The position numbers and the translations under genes are program-made. The notes under the pieces were generated by a model that worked only from the letters and a program-made list of their open reading frames with translations, did no database searches and had not been told where the DNA came from. A stretch of DNA of 45,618 bases from Streptomyces sp. NBRC 110035 (GTDB taxonomy: Bacteria; Actinomycetota; Actinomycetes; Streptomycetales; Streptomycetaceae): positions 1 through 45,618 of the forward strand of contig NZ_BBNN01000050.1 of the NCBI RefSeq assembly GCF_000829695.1. Reading direction: 5' to 3'. Positions 7,439-15,694 of this stretch are shown here, piece by piece (positions within the stretch are counted from its first letter, which is position 1; each line of letters begins with the position of its first letter).

Positions 7439-8992
7439 TCAGTCCAGGAAGGCGGCCTCTATCCAGCGACGCAGGGCGCCCGGACGCATGCGGTGCAGCC
7501 GGTCCACGCTGTCGGACACCTCGTGCGGACCGCCGACCGACAGGAACTTCTCCCGCACCAGGTCCGCGTGCCGGACGCGGGTCTCCGGGCCGGCCGCACC
7601 GACCGGAATCAGCCGGGTCCGCGACACCGTACGGCCGTCGGTCAGCCGGACGGTGACCCGGGCACCGGTGGCCTTCGCGGCGCGGGAGAAGTCCCGGTCG
7701 TCGGCGCTCAGCGGGCCCAGCAGGTCGACCAGCTCGTCCCCGCCGAAGCCGCGCAGCCACGGCACGGCACGCTCCCCCGCCTCCCGTACCGCCTCGCCGA
7801 ACGGAGCGTCGGACAGGAACAGTTCGCGCGTCATCTCGGTGTCGTGCTCCAGGCGCACCCGCCGGGCCAGCGCCCAGCGGGCCGGGTCGTCCAGGTGCGG
7901 GGAGGAGAAGTCGTCCACGGTGAACTCGCCGGTGAGCAGGGTGGTCGCGACGGGGTAGGGCACGTCGAGGACCAGGGCGCCGAGCGGGGATCCCGGACCG
8001 TTGACGTAGCGGGCTGCGCGCTCACCGGCGAAGAGGGTGTACAGGGACGCCTCGACGACCACCTCGGCCACGTCCTCGGGCCGCAGGCCGCCCAGTTCCC
8101 GGTGGATCTCGGCGGCGCAGTCCACAGCCGCGTCGATGCCCGGCCCGCCTGGGTGCATTTTGAAGGAAAGCGTGTCGGTGTGCCAGCGCCGGCCCAGTCC
8201 CTTGGCCACCGCCTGCGGCAGCGGCACGGTGGCGAACCGGGCGAGGAAGCCGTCCTCGTGCTCGACGATGTCGGGAGCGCCGCGCAGCCCCGCGTACGCC
8301 GCGTCGCAGGCGTCCATGGCGGTGCGCACCGGGGTGAAGGTGTTGAACAGACGGGCGTCGCTGGCCAGGAAGGCGCGCATCAGGGGCCAGTTGGGCATGG
8401 CGAAGGCCAGTCCGAAGGCGTTCTCGAAGAGCGCGGCCGGGGCCCGGTCGCAGTGCAGCCGGCCGGCCACCGCGCCCGCCAGGTGCGTGTGCACGGCGCT
8501 CTGGCCGCGCAGCGGGCCGAGGGTGGCCGAGGCGGTGATGCGGGCAGCGCACTCGTTGGCCGCGACGACGGCGGTCAGCAGGGAGAGCCCGTCGAGCCGG
8601 CGGGTGTAGGCGAAGGCGAGCGGTACCGCGACGGTGGAGTTCGACAGGTGTCCGGCGTAGGCGGTGTCGTCGAGGTTGAGCCAGGACCCGAGGGCGGCGA
8701 AGACGCCCGCGGCGGTGCGCGGGTCGCGCTGCATCGGGTGGCCGAAGGCCGCCACCAGCCGCCGTCCCAGCGGGTGCTGGAGCCCGGCCCTGATGGATGC
8801 GGCCTGCGAGAGCACCTGACCGGCGGCGAGCTTCAGCACCCGGCACGGGATGTGCTCGGGGCGCAGCGTCGCCGCCCACTGGGACAGTTCACGCAGCGGG
8901 GTGTCGGTGGGTCGGCGAGGGCGCCTGGGCGCCGTGCTCCCCCAGTCGTCGCACAGCGCCCTGGCCACGCTCTCACCGAGTACTGCCGTCAT
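7439..8992 (-). CDS. vlmK: MmgE/PrpD-family lyase, VlmK-like
   Basis: The start is ATG 8992 (GTG 9004 is an alternative) behind GAGAGG. The protein has about 517 residues with the all-helical MmgE/PrpD N-domain (GSWLNLDDTAYAGHLSNSTV, with AANECAARI) and the C-terminal domain (SFKMHPGG, VDCAAEIHREL). Family members include 2-methylcitrate dehydratase. In valanimycin biosynthesis, VlmK of this family works with the kinase VlmJ to dehydrate the serine-derived hydroxymethyl by phosphorylation and elimination. A VlmJ-type kinase gene lies just upstream, so the same job is likely here, giving an alkene next to the azoxy group. The gene ends against a terminator. The symbol is by family and context. 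Confidence 0.8.
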   Translation of the reverse strand: MTAVLGESVARALCDDWGSTAPRRPRRPTDTPLRELSQWAATLRPEHIPCRVLKLAAGQVLSQAASIRAGLQHPLGRRLVAAFGHPMQRDPRTAAGVFAALGSWLNLDDTAYAGHLSNSTVAVPLAFAYTRRLDGLSLLTAVVAANECAARITASATLGPLRGQSAVHTHLAGAVAGRLHCDRAPAALFENAFGLAFAMPNWPLMRAFLASDARLFNTFTPVRTAMDACDAAYAGLRGAPDIVEHEDGFLARFATVPLPQAVAKGLGRRWHTDTLSFKMHPGGPGIDAAVDCAAEIHRELGGLRPEDVAEVVVEASLYTLFAGERAARYVNGPGSPLGALVLDVPYPVATTLLTGEFTVDDFSSPHLDDPARWALARRVRLEHDTEMTRELFLSDAPFGEAVREAGERAVPWLRGFGGDELVDLLGPLSADDRDFSRAAKATGARVTVRLTDGRTVSRTRLIPVGAAGPETRVRHADLVREKFLSVGGPHEVSDSVDRLHRMRPGALRRWIEAAFLD

Positions 8993-9069
8993 GGCGCGAG
9001 GCACCTCTCTCGCCGTACGCCGGCCGGGGCGGCCGTGGTCGGCGGCTGGTCACTCCGGGCGGGTGGGAG

Positions 9070-9108
9070 CGGCGGCGGGAGCACCGGCCGACGGTGCTCC
9101 CGCCGCCG
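9070..9108. terminator. Strong hairpin between SnoaL-like and vlmK-like genes
   Basis: CGGCGGCGGGAGCACC pairs perfectly with GGTGCTCCCGCCGCCG across a 7-nt loop (16-bp stem). It lies within the short gap, so it may end or attenuate the kinase/SnoaL transcript before the lyase gene. Confidence 0.65.
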
Positions 9109-9119
9109 CGGGGAGGGGC

Positions 9120-9488
9120 TCAGGCGGCCGGCACCTTGTCCAGGAAGCCGTAGACGGCCTTGACGCGGCCCGCCTCGTCGGCGACCAGGACGTCGAAACC
9201 GATCGCGATGGGCTCGGCGCCGGGCTCGGTGACCAGGCCCCACTGGAACCGGGCCTGGTTGTGGTGGGCGTCGACCGTGCCGTGCAGTTCGAAGGTCAGG
9301 CCCTTGAACTGCTCGCGGGCGCCCGCCACCACCGCGCCGAAGCCCTCGTGGCCCTCGACGGCGGCGAGCGGGTCGATGTACGGGGCGTCGGCGGTGAACA
9401 GCTCGGCGATGGCCGCCGCGCGCTTGTCGGCGTCCGCCTCGTTCCAGATGGCCAGGTAGCGGTCGACGGTGGTGGTCAGGTCGCTCAT
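9120..9488 (-). CDS. SnoaL-like / NTF2-fold protein
   Basis: This 122-aa protein starts at ATG 9488, behind a GAGGAG-type site (AACGAGGAGAAC on the minus strand). It shows the SnoaL-like cone fold pattern: an N-terminal helix YLAIWNEADADKRAAAIAELFTADAPYIDP, then curved beta strands (LTFELHGTVDAHHNQARFQWGLV) ending in VYGFLDK. NTF2-fold proteins include polyketide cyclases, ketosteroid isomerase and limonene epoxide hydrolase, but also many of unknown role. It sits between the kinase and the lyase genes in the same direction and may handle a small reactive intermediate. No function can be assigned from sequence; Asp/His near the pocket (DPLAAVEGHEG) are candidate polar residues. Confidence 0.75.
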   Translation of the reverse strand: MSDLTTTVDRYLAIWNEADADKRAAAIAELFTADAPYIDPLAAVEGHEGFGAVVAGAREQFKGLTFELHGTVDAHHNQARFQWGLVTEPGAEPIAIGFDVLVADEAGRVKAVYGFLDKVPAA

Positions 9489-9570
9489 GTGTGTTCTCCT
9501 CGTTTCCGTTGGTGCGGCTGACCCGACGTGCCGTCGCCAGGCGTGCGGTACGACGGGGGTTCTGGATGTC

Positions 9571-10536
9571 TCAGGGGGTCTCGGGGCGGTCCGGGGCCGG
9601 AGCCCACACGGGGAGGGCGCCGGGGAGGACCTCGAAGGTGGCCGTGGAGCCGATGCCGTGCTGGTACTCGCCGTCGTGCTCCAGCGGTAGCCGGCGGCCG
9701 TCGGTGCGCTCCACGGTGATGGTCCGGCCGCGCGCGTACCACGTGGCGGGGTGGCCGATGTGGGCGGCGGTCAGAGTCAGCCGCGGCACGTCGGCCGCGG
9801 CGATCCCATCGCCGATGACGCAGACGTCGAGCAGGCCGTCGTCGAGCAGCGAGTCGGGCAGGACGTTGAACCGGCCGCCGCGGTAGGGGCCGCCGCCGAC
9901 GTTCGCGAGGACGGTCGGGCCCTCGTGCACGACCCGCCCGTCGACGGTGACCCGGCCCGGGTACGGCGCGTAGCCCGCGGCGGTGTCGGCGAAGGCGCGA
10001 GCGTACCGCTCGCGGCCGGTCAGCGGCAGGTCGCGGGCGGTGATCAGCGCGTCGGCGATCACACCGGAGCAGGCACCCAGGTAGACGTACTGACGGGTCT
10101 CGGCGAGACGGGCCAGGTCCAGGCGGCGAGGGCGGGCGCTGCCGCCGATGCCGGAGTCGGTGAGGATCGCCTTGAGGGACTCCGTCCAGGGGCGGTCGCC
10201 CCACAGCATCTTGTAGCCGGAGTTGCCGGTGCCGCCGGGCACCACCGCGAGCGTGGTGCGCCCGGAGGCGGGCACCAGGCCCTGGACGGCCTCCCGGACG
10301 GTGCCGTCGCCGCCGATGACGACGACCAGGTCGGGGGCGCCGGTGTGCCGTTCGAGGGCCCTCCGCACCGCCACGGTGGCGTCACCCGGTCCGGCGGTCG
10401 GGTACACCTCGGTGCGTTCCAGGTACGAGTCGCACAACTGGCGCACCTGTTCCACCAGTTCCGGGCTGTGGCTGCCGGAGGCCGGGTTGGCCAGGACCAG
10501 TGCCCGGGTCGGGACCGGGGCTGCTGCATCTGCCAT
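9571..10536 (-). CDS. vlmJ: Diacylglycerol-kinase-family kinase, VlmJ-like
   Basis: ATG 10536 follows GAAGGAG; the frame is open far upstream but only by chance. The 321-aa protein carries the DAGK catalytic domain: LVLANPASGSHSPE at the N-terminus, VVVIGGDGTVREAVQGL as the GGDGT nucleotide motif at about residues 76-90, VVPGGTGNSGYKML, and a C-terminal lobe with LLDVCVIGDG. In valanimycin biosynthesis VlmJ of this family phosphorylates valanimycin hydrate, and VlmK then eliminates phosphate. The VlmK-type lyase gene lies downstream in the same direction. A triple SARP box is placed about 95 bp upstream. A general lipid-kinase role is possible but the context strongly favours the pathway role. 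Confidence 0.85.
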   Translation of the reverse strand: MADAAAPVPTRALVLANPASGSHSPELVEQVRQLCDSYLERTEVYPTAGPGDATVAVRRALERHTGAPDLVVVIGGDGTVREAVQGLVPASGRTTLAVVPGGTGNSGYKMLWGDRPWTESLKAILTDSGIGGSARPRRLDLARLAETRQYVYLGACSGVIADALITARDLPLTGRERYARAFADTAAGYAPYPGRVTVDGRVVHEGPTVLANVGGGPYRGGRFNVLPDSLLDDGLLDVCVIGDGIAAADVPRLTLTAAHIGHPATWYARGRTITVERTDGRRLPLEHDGEYQHGIGSTATFEVLPGALPVWAPAPDRPETP

Positions 10537-10630
10537 GCGGGCGTACTCCTTCGTCGGACGGTGCCGGCGGGTCCGGGGCCGGGGCCGCGCCTGCGGCTCC
10601 GGCCCCACGGCGTCGACTCTGCCGCCGACC

Positions 10631-10659
10631 GCTGTCACGGCGCTGACGTGCGGCTGACG
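10631..10659 (-). promoter_or_regulatory. SARP box, three heptamers, for vlmJ-like operon
   Basis: On the plus strand GCTGTCA (10631), GCTGACG (10642) and GCTGACG (10653) are spaced exactly 11 bp; read on the minus strand they are GTCAG-type heptamers facing the kinase gene. CAGAGT about 9 bp beyond the last repeat could be the -10 box. Confidence 0.75.
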
Positions 10660-10788
10660 CCGACGAAGCGCACGGGCACGGGGGAGGCAGGACGGGGACA
10701 CGCCGGGCACTGGAACACGGGGCCGAGGGCACACCCGGCCCGCCGCGGACACCCGCGGTACGCCGGGCCGGGCGCCGCGGGCGCCCCC

Positions 10789-10811
10789 GGCGCGGCTCCC
10801 GGAGCCGCGCC
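10789..10811 (-). terminator. Hairpin downstream of alpha/beta-hydrolase gene
   Basis: GGCGCGGCTC and GAGCCGCGCC form a perfect 10-bp stem with a 3-nt loop, 130 bp beyond the hydrolase stop codon. It probably ends the P450-MFS-hydrolase transcript. Confidence 0.55.
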
Positions 10812-10940
10812 CGGAGCCGCTCCCCAGCGCCCCGGTCCGTGGGCGTGTGAGACACGTGTGCGACGTGGCTCGGGAGTGGGAGCGAGGGAGGGCAGGGCGC
10901 GGGCCGGGCGGCGGCCACACGGGAGGCGCCGCCCTCGCGG

Positions 10941-11771
10941 TCACTGCTCGGCGAAGGTCAGCAGGTCCGCGTTCAGACGGTCGGCGTGGGTGGCGAACAG
11001 GCCGTGGGCGGCGCCCTCGTAGGTCAGCAGGGTGCTGCCGGGCACGAGCTCCGCGGTGCGGGGACCGCACAGCGGATACGGCGCCCCGAGGTCGGCGGTG
11101 CCGTGGACGACCAGGGTGGGCACCCGGACGGCCGCCGTCTCCGCTCGCTGGTCGGTGGTGAACAGCGTGCGGTAGATCTCCGTGGCGGCCCGCGGCGAGG
11201 TGTCCATGGCCAGGTCCGTCAGCCACTCGGCCAGTCGGGGCGAGAGCGGCGTGCTCGCCGGATCCGCCTCGGGGCCGGCGAAGAACGGCCGGGTCAGTGA
11301 TCTCAGCCAGGCGGCCCGGTCGGTCCGGATGGCCGTCTCTATCTCCTCGAACAGCGCCATCTCCAGGCCGTCCGGGTTGTCCGGGGCGCGCATCAGGAAC
11401 GGCGTGGTCGAGGCGACCAGCGCCAGCTTCCCCACCCGCGCGGCGCCGTACCGGGACAGGTAGCGCACGGCCTCGCCGCCGCCCGCCGCGTAGCCGACCA
11501 GCAGGACGCCCCGCAGGTCGAGGTGGTCGAGCAGGTCGGCGAGGTCCGAAGCGAGGGTGTCGTAGTCGTAACCGCTCCAGGGGACGTCCGAGCGCCCCGT
11601 GCCGCGCCGGTCGTAGGTGACGCAGCGCAGCCCCTGACCGGCCAGGAACGGCGCCTGGAACTCCCACATCCGCGAGTCCGCCATGGCGGCGCTGAGCAGC
11701 ACCACGGGACGTCCTTCGCCCCAGTCGGTGCAGTGGAGCCGGGTCCCGTCCCGAGTGGTGACGTACGGCAT
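10941..11771 (-). CDS. Alpha/beta-hydrolase-fold protein lacking the nucleophile Ser (Ala95)
   Basis: The 276-aa protein starts at ATG 11771 and looks like the non-haem chloroperoxidase/esterase branch: MPYVTTRDGTRLHCTDWGEG, a cap, and RRGTGRSD. Catalytic Asp227 (HGTADLGAP) and His256 (GAAHGLF) are present. The nucleophile elbow, normally G-F-S-M-G, reads G-Y-A-A-G; the codon at the Ser position is GCG, so Ala95 replaces Ser. Normal ester hydrolysis is therefore unlikely. Related Ser-less folds act as lyases, cyclases or cofactor-free enzymes. It is the last gene of a P450-MFS-hydrolase operon (30-nt gap). I infer a non-hydrolytic step or a binding role in the pathway. Confidence 0.85.
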   Translation of the reverse strand: MPYVTTRDGTRLHCTDWGEGRPVVLLSAAMADSRMWEFQAPFLAGQGLRCVTYDRRGTGRSDVPWSGYDYDTLASDLADLLDHLDLRGVLLVGYAAGGGEAVRYLSRYGAARVGKLALVASTTPFLMRAPDNPDGLEMALFEEIETAIRTDRAAWLRSLTRPFFAGPEADPASTPLSPRLAEWLTDLAMDTSPRAATEIYRTLFTTDQRAETAAVRVPTLVVHGTADLGAPYPLCGPRTAELVPGSTLLTYEGAAHGLFATHADRLNADLLTFAEQ

Positions 11772-11801
11772 GACGCCTGCCTTCCTTGGTGGTGGGGGCC
11801 C

Positions 11802-13271
11802 TCAGCTCCGTGCGGTGCGGCCCGGCGCCGCCAAAACCAGGGCGGAGGCCAGGAGTCCCAGGACGATGAGCGGGACGAGCGTGACGGCGAACGCGTGCGG
11901 GTAGGCGCCCGCCGAGCCGCCGGCGTCGGCCAGGGCGGGGAAGAAGACCGCGCCGGCGATCGCCACGCCGACGGCCGCGCCGCCCTCCTGGGCGGTGTTC
12001 AGCAGTCCGGACGCGGAGGCCGCGTGCTCGGGCACGGCCGCGCCCAGCACCAGGTTGGTCAGCGGGCCGGTCGTCAGGCCCATGCCGAGTCCGGCGACGA
12101 GGAGGGCGGGCAGCAGCCACAGCACGTGTCCCGTCGTGTCGAGGCGGTCGGCGGTCAGGGCGACCGCCGCGTAGCCGATCGCGAGGGTCAGCGGGCCGAC
12201 GGCCACCCTGCGGGCGGTGACCGAGGCGGCCTTGCGCGACGACACCACCGAGGCGCCGAAGTAGCCCGCGCCCAGGGCCAGGAAGACGGACCCGGACTCC
12301 AGGGGCGACAGGCCCCGGCCCAGTTGCAGGTAGAGGGCCAGCACGAAGAAGAAGGAGCCCATCGCGAGGAAGTAGACCACCGTCGCGGTCAGCCCCACCG
12401 AGAACAGCCGGCCCTTGAACAGGGCGGGTTCGATCAGCGGGCCCCGGTCGGCCGCCGCCCGCCGGCGCAGGTGCCAGACGGTCACCGCCAGCAGGACGGC
12501 CGCACCGGCCAGCGACTCCCACACCCACAGCGGCCAGCCGCTCTCCTGGCCCTCCAGCAGCGCGAAGACGACGATGCCCAGGGACGCCGTGACCAGCAGG
12601 GCGCCCACGAGGTCCAGCCGGGTGCCGCCCTCGCCGCGCGACTCGGGGATCGTGCGGCCGACGAAGGCCAGGGAGACCAGGCACAGCGGGACGTTGATCA
12701 GGAAGATGGTCCGCCAGCTCAGTCCCGCGATGTCGACCGTGATCAGGGCACCGCCGATGAACTGGCCGAAGACGCCGGCGAGTCCGATGACCAGGCCGTA
12801 GGCGTTGAAGGCGCGGTCGCGGGCGGCGCCGGTGTACACCGTGCCGATGATGCCGAGCACCTGCGGCACCATCAGCGCGGCGGCGGCGCCCTGGGCGATG
12901 CGGGCGACGACCAGGACGGTCGCCGTGGGTGCCAGGCTGCACGCGGCCGAAGCCAGCATGAACAGCACCATGCCGAGCGTGAACATCCGCCGGCGGCCGA
13001 AGAGGTCGCCGAGCCTGCCGCAGGTGATCAGTCCCGCGGTGAAGGCAACGCCGTAGCCCACGACGAACATCTGGGCCTGGGCGGCGCTGGCGCCCAGGTC
13101 GGCCTTGATGGCGGGGACGGCCACGTTGGCGATGAAGAAGTCCAGCACCGTGATGAAGGTGCCCACGAGCACCACCAGGAGGGCACCGGCCGAGGGGGCG
13201 GCGGCCGGTGCGCCGGGGCGCGTCGGCGCACGCCCCTCGACGACGGCTTCCGTGCTTGTCTCAGAAGTCAT
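11802..13271 (-). CDS. MFS drug-efflux transporter, EmrB/QacA (DHA2) type
   Basis: ATG 13271 starts a 489-aa protein with about 14 hydrophobic spans. It begins with a soluble head, then GALLVVLVGTFITVLDFFIANVAVPAI (span 1 with the D-x-x-I-x-N-V motif C-like region), the motif A loop GRLGDLFGRRRMF, and later ESRGEGGTRLDLVGA between halves. This is the proton-coupled DHA2 family that exports drugs. In the operon it lies between the P450 and the Ser-less hydrolase genes, 53 and 30 nt apart. It most likely exports the azoxy product and gives self-resistance. The second MFS gene at 36608 belongs to a different subfamily. Confidence 0.9.
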   Translation of the reverse strand: MTSETSTEAVVEGRAPTRPGAPAAAPSAGALLVVLVGTFITVLDFFIANVAVPAIKADLGASAAQAQMFVVGYGVAFTAGLITCGRLGDLFGRRRMFTLGMVLFMLASAACSLAPTATVLVVARIAQGAAAALMVPQVLGIIGTVYTGAARDRAFNAYGLVIGLAGVFGQFIGGALITVDIAGLSWRTIFLINVPLCLVSLAFVGRTIPESRGEGGTRLDLVGALLVTASLGIVVFALLEGQESGWPLWVWESLAGAAVLLAVTVWHLRRRAAADRGPLIEPALFKGRLFSVGLTATVVYFLAMGSFFFVLALYLQLGRGLSPLESGSVFLALGAGYFGASVVSSRKAASVTARRVAVGPLTLAIGYAAVALTADRLDTTGHVLWLLPALLVAGLGMGLTTGPLTNLVLGAAVPEHAASASGLLNTAQEGGAAVGVAIAGAVFFPALADAGGSAGAYPHAFAVTLVPLIVLGLLASALVLAAPGRTARS

Positions 13272-13324
13272 GACGACTCCGTTTCTCGATCATTTCGGGT
13301 GGGTGGTGCCGGTACTGTGGCCGG

Positions 13325-14533
13325 TCACCAGGTCACGGGAAGGTGTGTCACCCCGTGGAAGACGGTGCCGCGGCGGAAGACCGTGCGCGGGTCGGCCGCC
13401 AGCCGCAGGTTCGGGAAGCGCCGCAGCAGGGAGCGCAGCGACAGCTCCATCTCCAGCCGCGCCAGCGGGGCCCCCTGGCAGTAGTGCGGGCCGAAACCCC
13501 ACTGCAGGTGACCGCTGGTGTCGCGGTGCGGGTCGATCCGGTGCGGGCAGGCGAAGACCGACTCGTCGTGGTTGCCGGCGGGCACGGAGATGACGACGGC
13601 GTCCCCCTTGGAGACGGCCACACCGCCGAGTTCGAGGTCCTCCACCGCCAGCCGGACCATCGCGTCCTGCGAGATCGACCAGTAGCGCATCGACTCCTCG
13701 ATGAAGTTCGGTATGAGCGCGCCGTCGTCGGCGGCCACCCGCGCCCGCAGGTCGTCGTCGCGCAGCAGCGCCAGGATGTTCAGGGCGATCTGGTTGGTGG
13801 TGGTCTCGTGTCCGGCCACCAGGACCAGCCGGGCGATGCCGACCAGCTCGTCCAGGGTGATGGCGCCCTTCGCGTGGTGGTTGACGACGAGGCGGCTGAT
13901 CAGGTCGTCGCCAGGGCTCTCCAGCTTGCGCAGCGCCAGTTTCGCCAGGTACTCGGACATCTCCTCGTAGGCGGCCAGGGAGACCGCCGGGTCCTCCTGG
14001 GAGATGGTGACGCGGGTCTTCTCGATGAAGAACGCGGAGTCCTGCTCCGGAACGCCCAGCAGCCGCGCGATGACGAGGGTCGGCAGCGCGCGGGAGAACA
14101 CCGCGTGCAGGTCGGCCGGCCGGGGCAGTGCCTCCAGTTCGTCCAGCAGCTCGTCCACCAGCCGCTGGACCGGTTCGCGCAGCCGCTTCACCCGGCGCGC
14201 GGTGAACTCGGTCTGGATCATGGAGCGGAGCCGGGCGTGCTCGGGGTCGTCCAGGCGCAGGAAGGAACTCGGGTTACCACCGGGCGGGACCTGGATGCGC
14301 ACCGGTGCGCCGGGCAGCCGTTCGTCGGCGCTGAGGCGGGGATCGCCCAGCGCCTGCCGTACGTCGGCGTACCGGGTCACCAGCCAGGCCAGGCGGGACT
14401 CGGCGGCTCCCGCCGGGAGGCGCACCACGCAGGGGGGCGCGTTGCGCAGTTCCGCCAGAATGGGCGACGGCTCTCCGTCCTCGGTGCGGGCGAAGGGCCA
14501 GTCCAGGACATCGGTGTGGTCCGCGAGCGACAT
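13325..14533 (-). CDS. Cytochrome P450
   Basis: ATG 14533 is preceded by AGGAGG; an in-frame upstream extension lacks similarity. The 402-aa soluble bacterial P450 shows the I-helix AGHETTT (residues 240-246), the K-helix ESMR (ExxR), PERF-like HRIDPHRDT and the haem loop WGFGPHYCQGAPLARLE with ligand Cys352. The family is CYP105/107-like, probably fed by a ferredoxin; a ferredoxin gene is present at 36279. It is the first gene of an operon with an exporter and a Ser-less hydrolase, headed by a SARP box at 14691. It likely oxidises the alkyl chain or terminal group of the azoxy product; regiochemistry cannot be inferred. Confidence 0.9.
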   Translation of the reverse strand: MSLADHTDVLDWPFARTEDGEPSPILAELRNAPPCVVRLPAGAAESRLAWLVTRYADVRQALGDPRLSADERLPGAPVRIQVPPGGNPSSFLRLDDPEHARLRSMIQTEFTARRVKRLREPVQRLVDELLDELEALPRPADLHAVFSRALPTLVIARLLGVPEQDSAFFIEKTRVTISQEDPAVSLAAYEEMSEYLAKLALRKLESPGDDLISRLVVNHHAKGAITLDELVGIARLVLVAGHETTTNQIALNILALLRDDDLRARVAADDGALIPNFIEESMRYWSISQDAMVRLAVEDLELGGVAVSKGDAVVISVPAGNHDESVFACPHRIDPHRDTSGHLQWGFGPHYCQGAPLARLEMELSLRSLLRRFPNLRLAADPRTVFRRGTVFHGVTHLPVTW

Positions 14534-14690
14534 GTTGGCCTCCTGGGGTGAGGGGGCAGGCAGGTGGATCCCGGGCACCGGCTCTCTTCCGTGGTCGGAC
14601 TCGGACGCGCTGACGCCGTCGGGGCGGAGGGGACATGGGTGATGTCCCGTCCAGAGCCGCCGACGGTCGTGCGCCACTGTCGCGCAGTCC

Positions 14691-14708
14691 GCTGACACGG
14701 CGCTGACA
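14691..14708 (-). promoter_or_regulatory. SARP box, two heptamers, for P450 operon
   Basis: GCTGACA occurs at 14691 and 14702, exactly 11 bp apart (TGTCAGC on the minus strand, facing the P450 gene). GACAGT about 8 bp beyond could be the -10 box. The rest of the 14534-14869 gap holds only the terminator at 14777. Confidence 0.75.
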
Positions 14709-14776
14709 CGGGTGCCGGTCGGGCTGTGGAACCCGCGGCACTCGTGTGGGGGGGGCGGTGCCCGGGGGGGTGCAGA

Positions 14777-14809
14777 CCGGGAAGGCGCCGGAGCGGGGCG
14801 CCTTCCCGG
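14777..14809 (-). terminator. Hairpin terminator after the PKS-TEII operon
   Basis: CCGGGAAGGCGCC, 7-nt loop, GGCGCCTTCCCGG makes a perfect 13-bp stem about 60 bp beyond the stop codon of the thioesterase gene. It separates the PKS operon from the P450 operon. Confidence 0.75.
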
Positions 14810-14869
14810 TGCCGCGCCGGTGCTGTGGCCGGGAAGGCCGGCAGGTCGACCTCTCCGGTCGCGGCGGCG

Positions 14870-15694
14870 CTAGCGCGCGTGGTGGGCGGCGATCCGCTGC
14901 AGGCGGTGCGCGAAGTGGGCGGTGACGGCTTGGGCGTGGGTGTCGATGTAGAAGTGGCCGCCGGAGTACTCGTTGTGGCCGAGGTAGGCAGGGGTGCGTC
15001 CGGCCCAGTGGGTCATGGCGTCCGGCTCCTCCTGCAGGGGGTCGGAGCGCCCGCCGTAGGAGGCGAGCGGGCAGGCGACCCCGGCGCCGTCGTCGACGTA
15101 CTGGGCGGCGACCCTGAGGTCGGCGCGGAGCGCGGGGACCACGAGGGCGAGCATCTCGGGGTTGTCGTAGATCTCGGCCGGGAAGGAACCCAGCTTCTTG
15201 ATCCACTCGACGAGTTCGGACTCGGGCATCCGGCTCTGCTCCTCGGTGGGCTGGAAAAAGCCCTCGGGCGACCAGCCGGACATGCCGACCATGACGGGTG
15301 CCGGGCCGCCCTCCTCCTCCATGCGGATGGCCAGCCGGAACGCCAGCTGGGCGCCGAGGCAGTGCCCGAAGAACGCGAACGGCCGGTCGTCCAGGTCGTC
15401 GAGCACGGCCTCGTGCAGCGCTTCGAGCAGTGGCCAGAACGCCTCGTGCGTCGGCTCCTCCCGGCGGTTGTGACGGCCCGGCAGGGTCACCGCCTGCGGG
15501 GCGATGTCGGGCGGCAGCAGGCTCTCCCAGTCCCGGTAGATGATGGCGCCGCTGCCCGCGTGCGGGAGCAGGAACAACCGGATCGAGGCGTCGGGCGAGG
15601 GCTCCACCGGGTGGAACCACTGGCCCGCGCGGGACATCCGGCTGCCGGCGGCGCCGGTGGCGTCGGTGGCCGTTGCGTTGGTGGTACTGGTCAC
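14870..15694 (-). CDS. Type II thioesterase with Cys nucleophile
   Basis: The GTG start at 15694 overlaps the stop of the upstream LLM gene as GTGA, and GGGGAG precedes it. The 274-aa protein has the TEII pattern: LFLLPHAGSGAIIYRDW, LPGRHNRREE, the nucleophile elbow FFGHCLGAQLAF, YGGRSDP (acid region) and SGGHFYI (His). The elbow is normally GHSxG, but here the nucleophile is Cys112 (codon TGC). TEIIs remove wrong or stalled acyl groups from ACPs and sometimes release products. Cys nucleophiles occur in some NRPS thioesterases that favour transfer or cyclisation over hydrolysis. As last gene of the ACP-PKS-ligase-LLM-TEII operon, it probably edits or offloads the PKS chain. Confidence 0.88.
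   Translation of the reverse strand: MTSTTNATATDATGAAGSRMSRAGQWFHPVEPSPDASIRLFLLPHAGSGAIIYRDWESLLPPDIAPQAVTLPGRHNRREEPTHEAFWPLLEALHEAVLDDLDDRPFAFFGHCLGAQLAFRLAIRMEEEGGPAPVMVGMSGWSPEGFFQPTEEQSRMPESELVEWIKKLGSFPAEIYDNPEMLALVVPALRADLRVAAQYVDDGAGVACPLASYGGRSDPLQEEPDAMTHWAGRTPAYLGHNEYSGGHFYIDTHAQAVTAHFAHRLQRIAAHHAR

Larger units (their letters stand above)
10537..10940. other. Intergenic region with SARP box and terminator
   Basis: This 404-nt gap between the hydrolase stop and the kinase start holds the SARP box array at 10631-10659 and the hairpin at 10789-10811. The rest is very GC-rich, and I see no gene in it. Confidence 0.6.

Noticed and set aside
9571..12942. 1123-aa minus-strand frame as a fusion protein
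   Set aside because: Only the last 321 residues match a family (DAG kinase) and have their own GAAGGAG site; the upstream part is the off-frame of the hydrolase and MFS genes.
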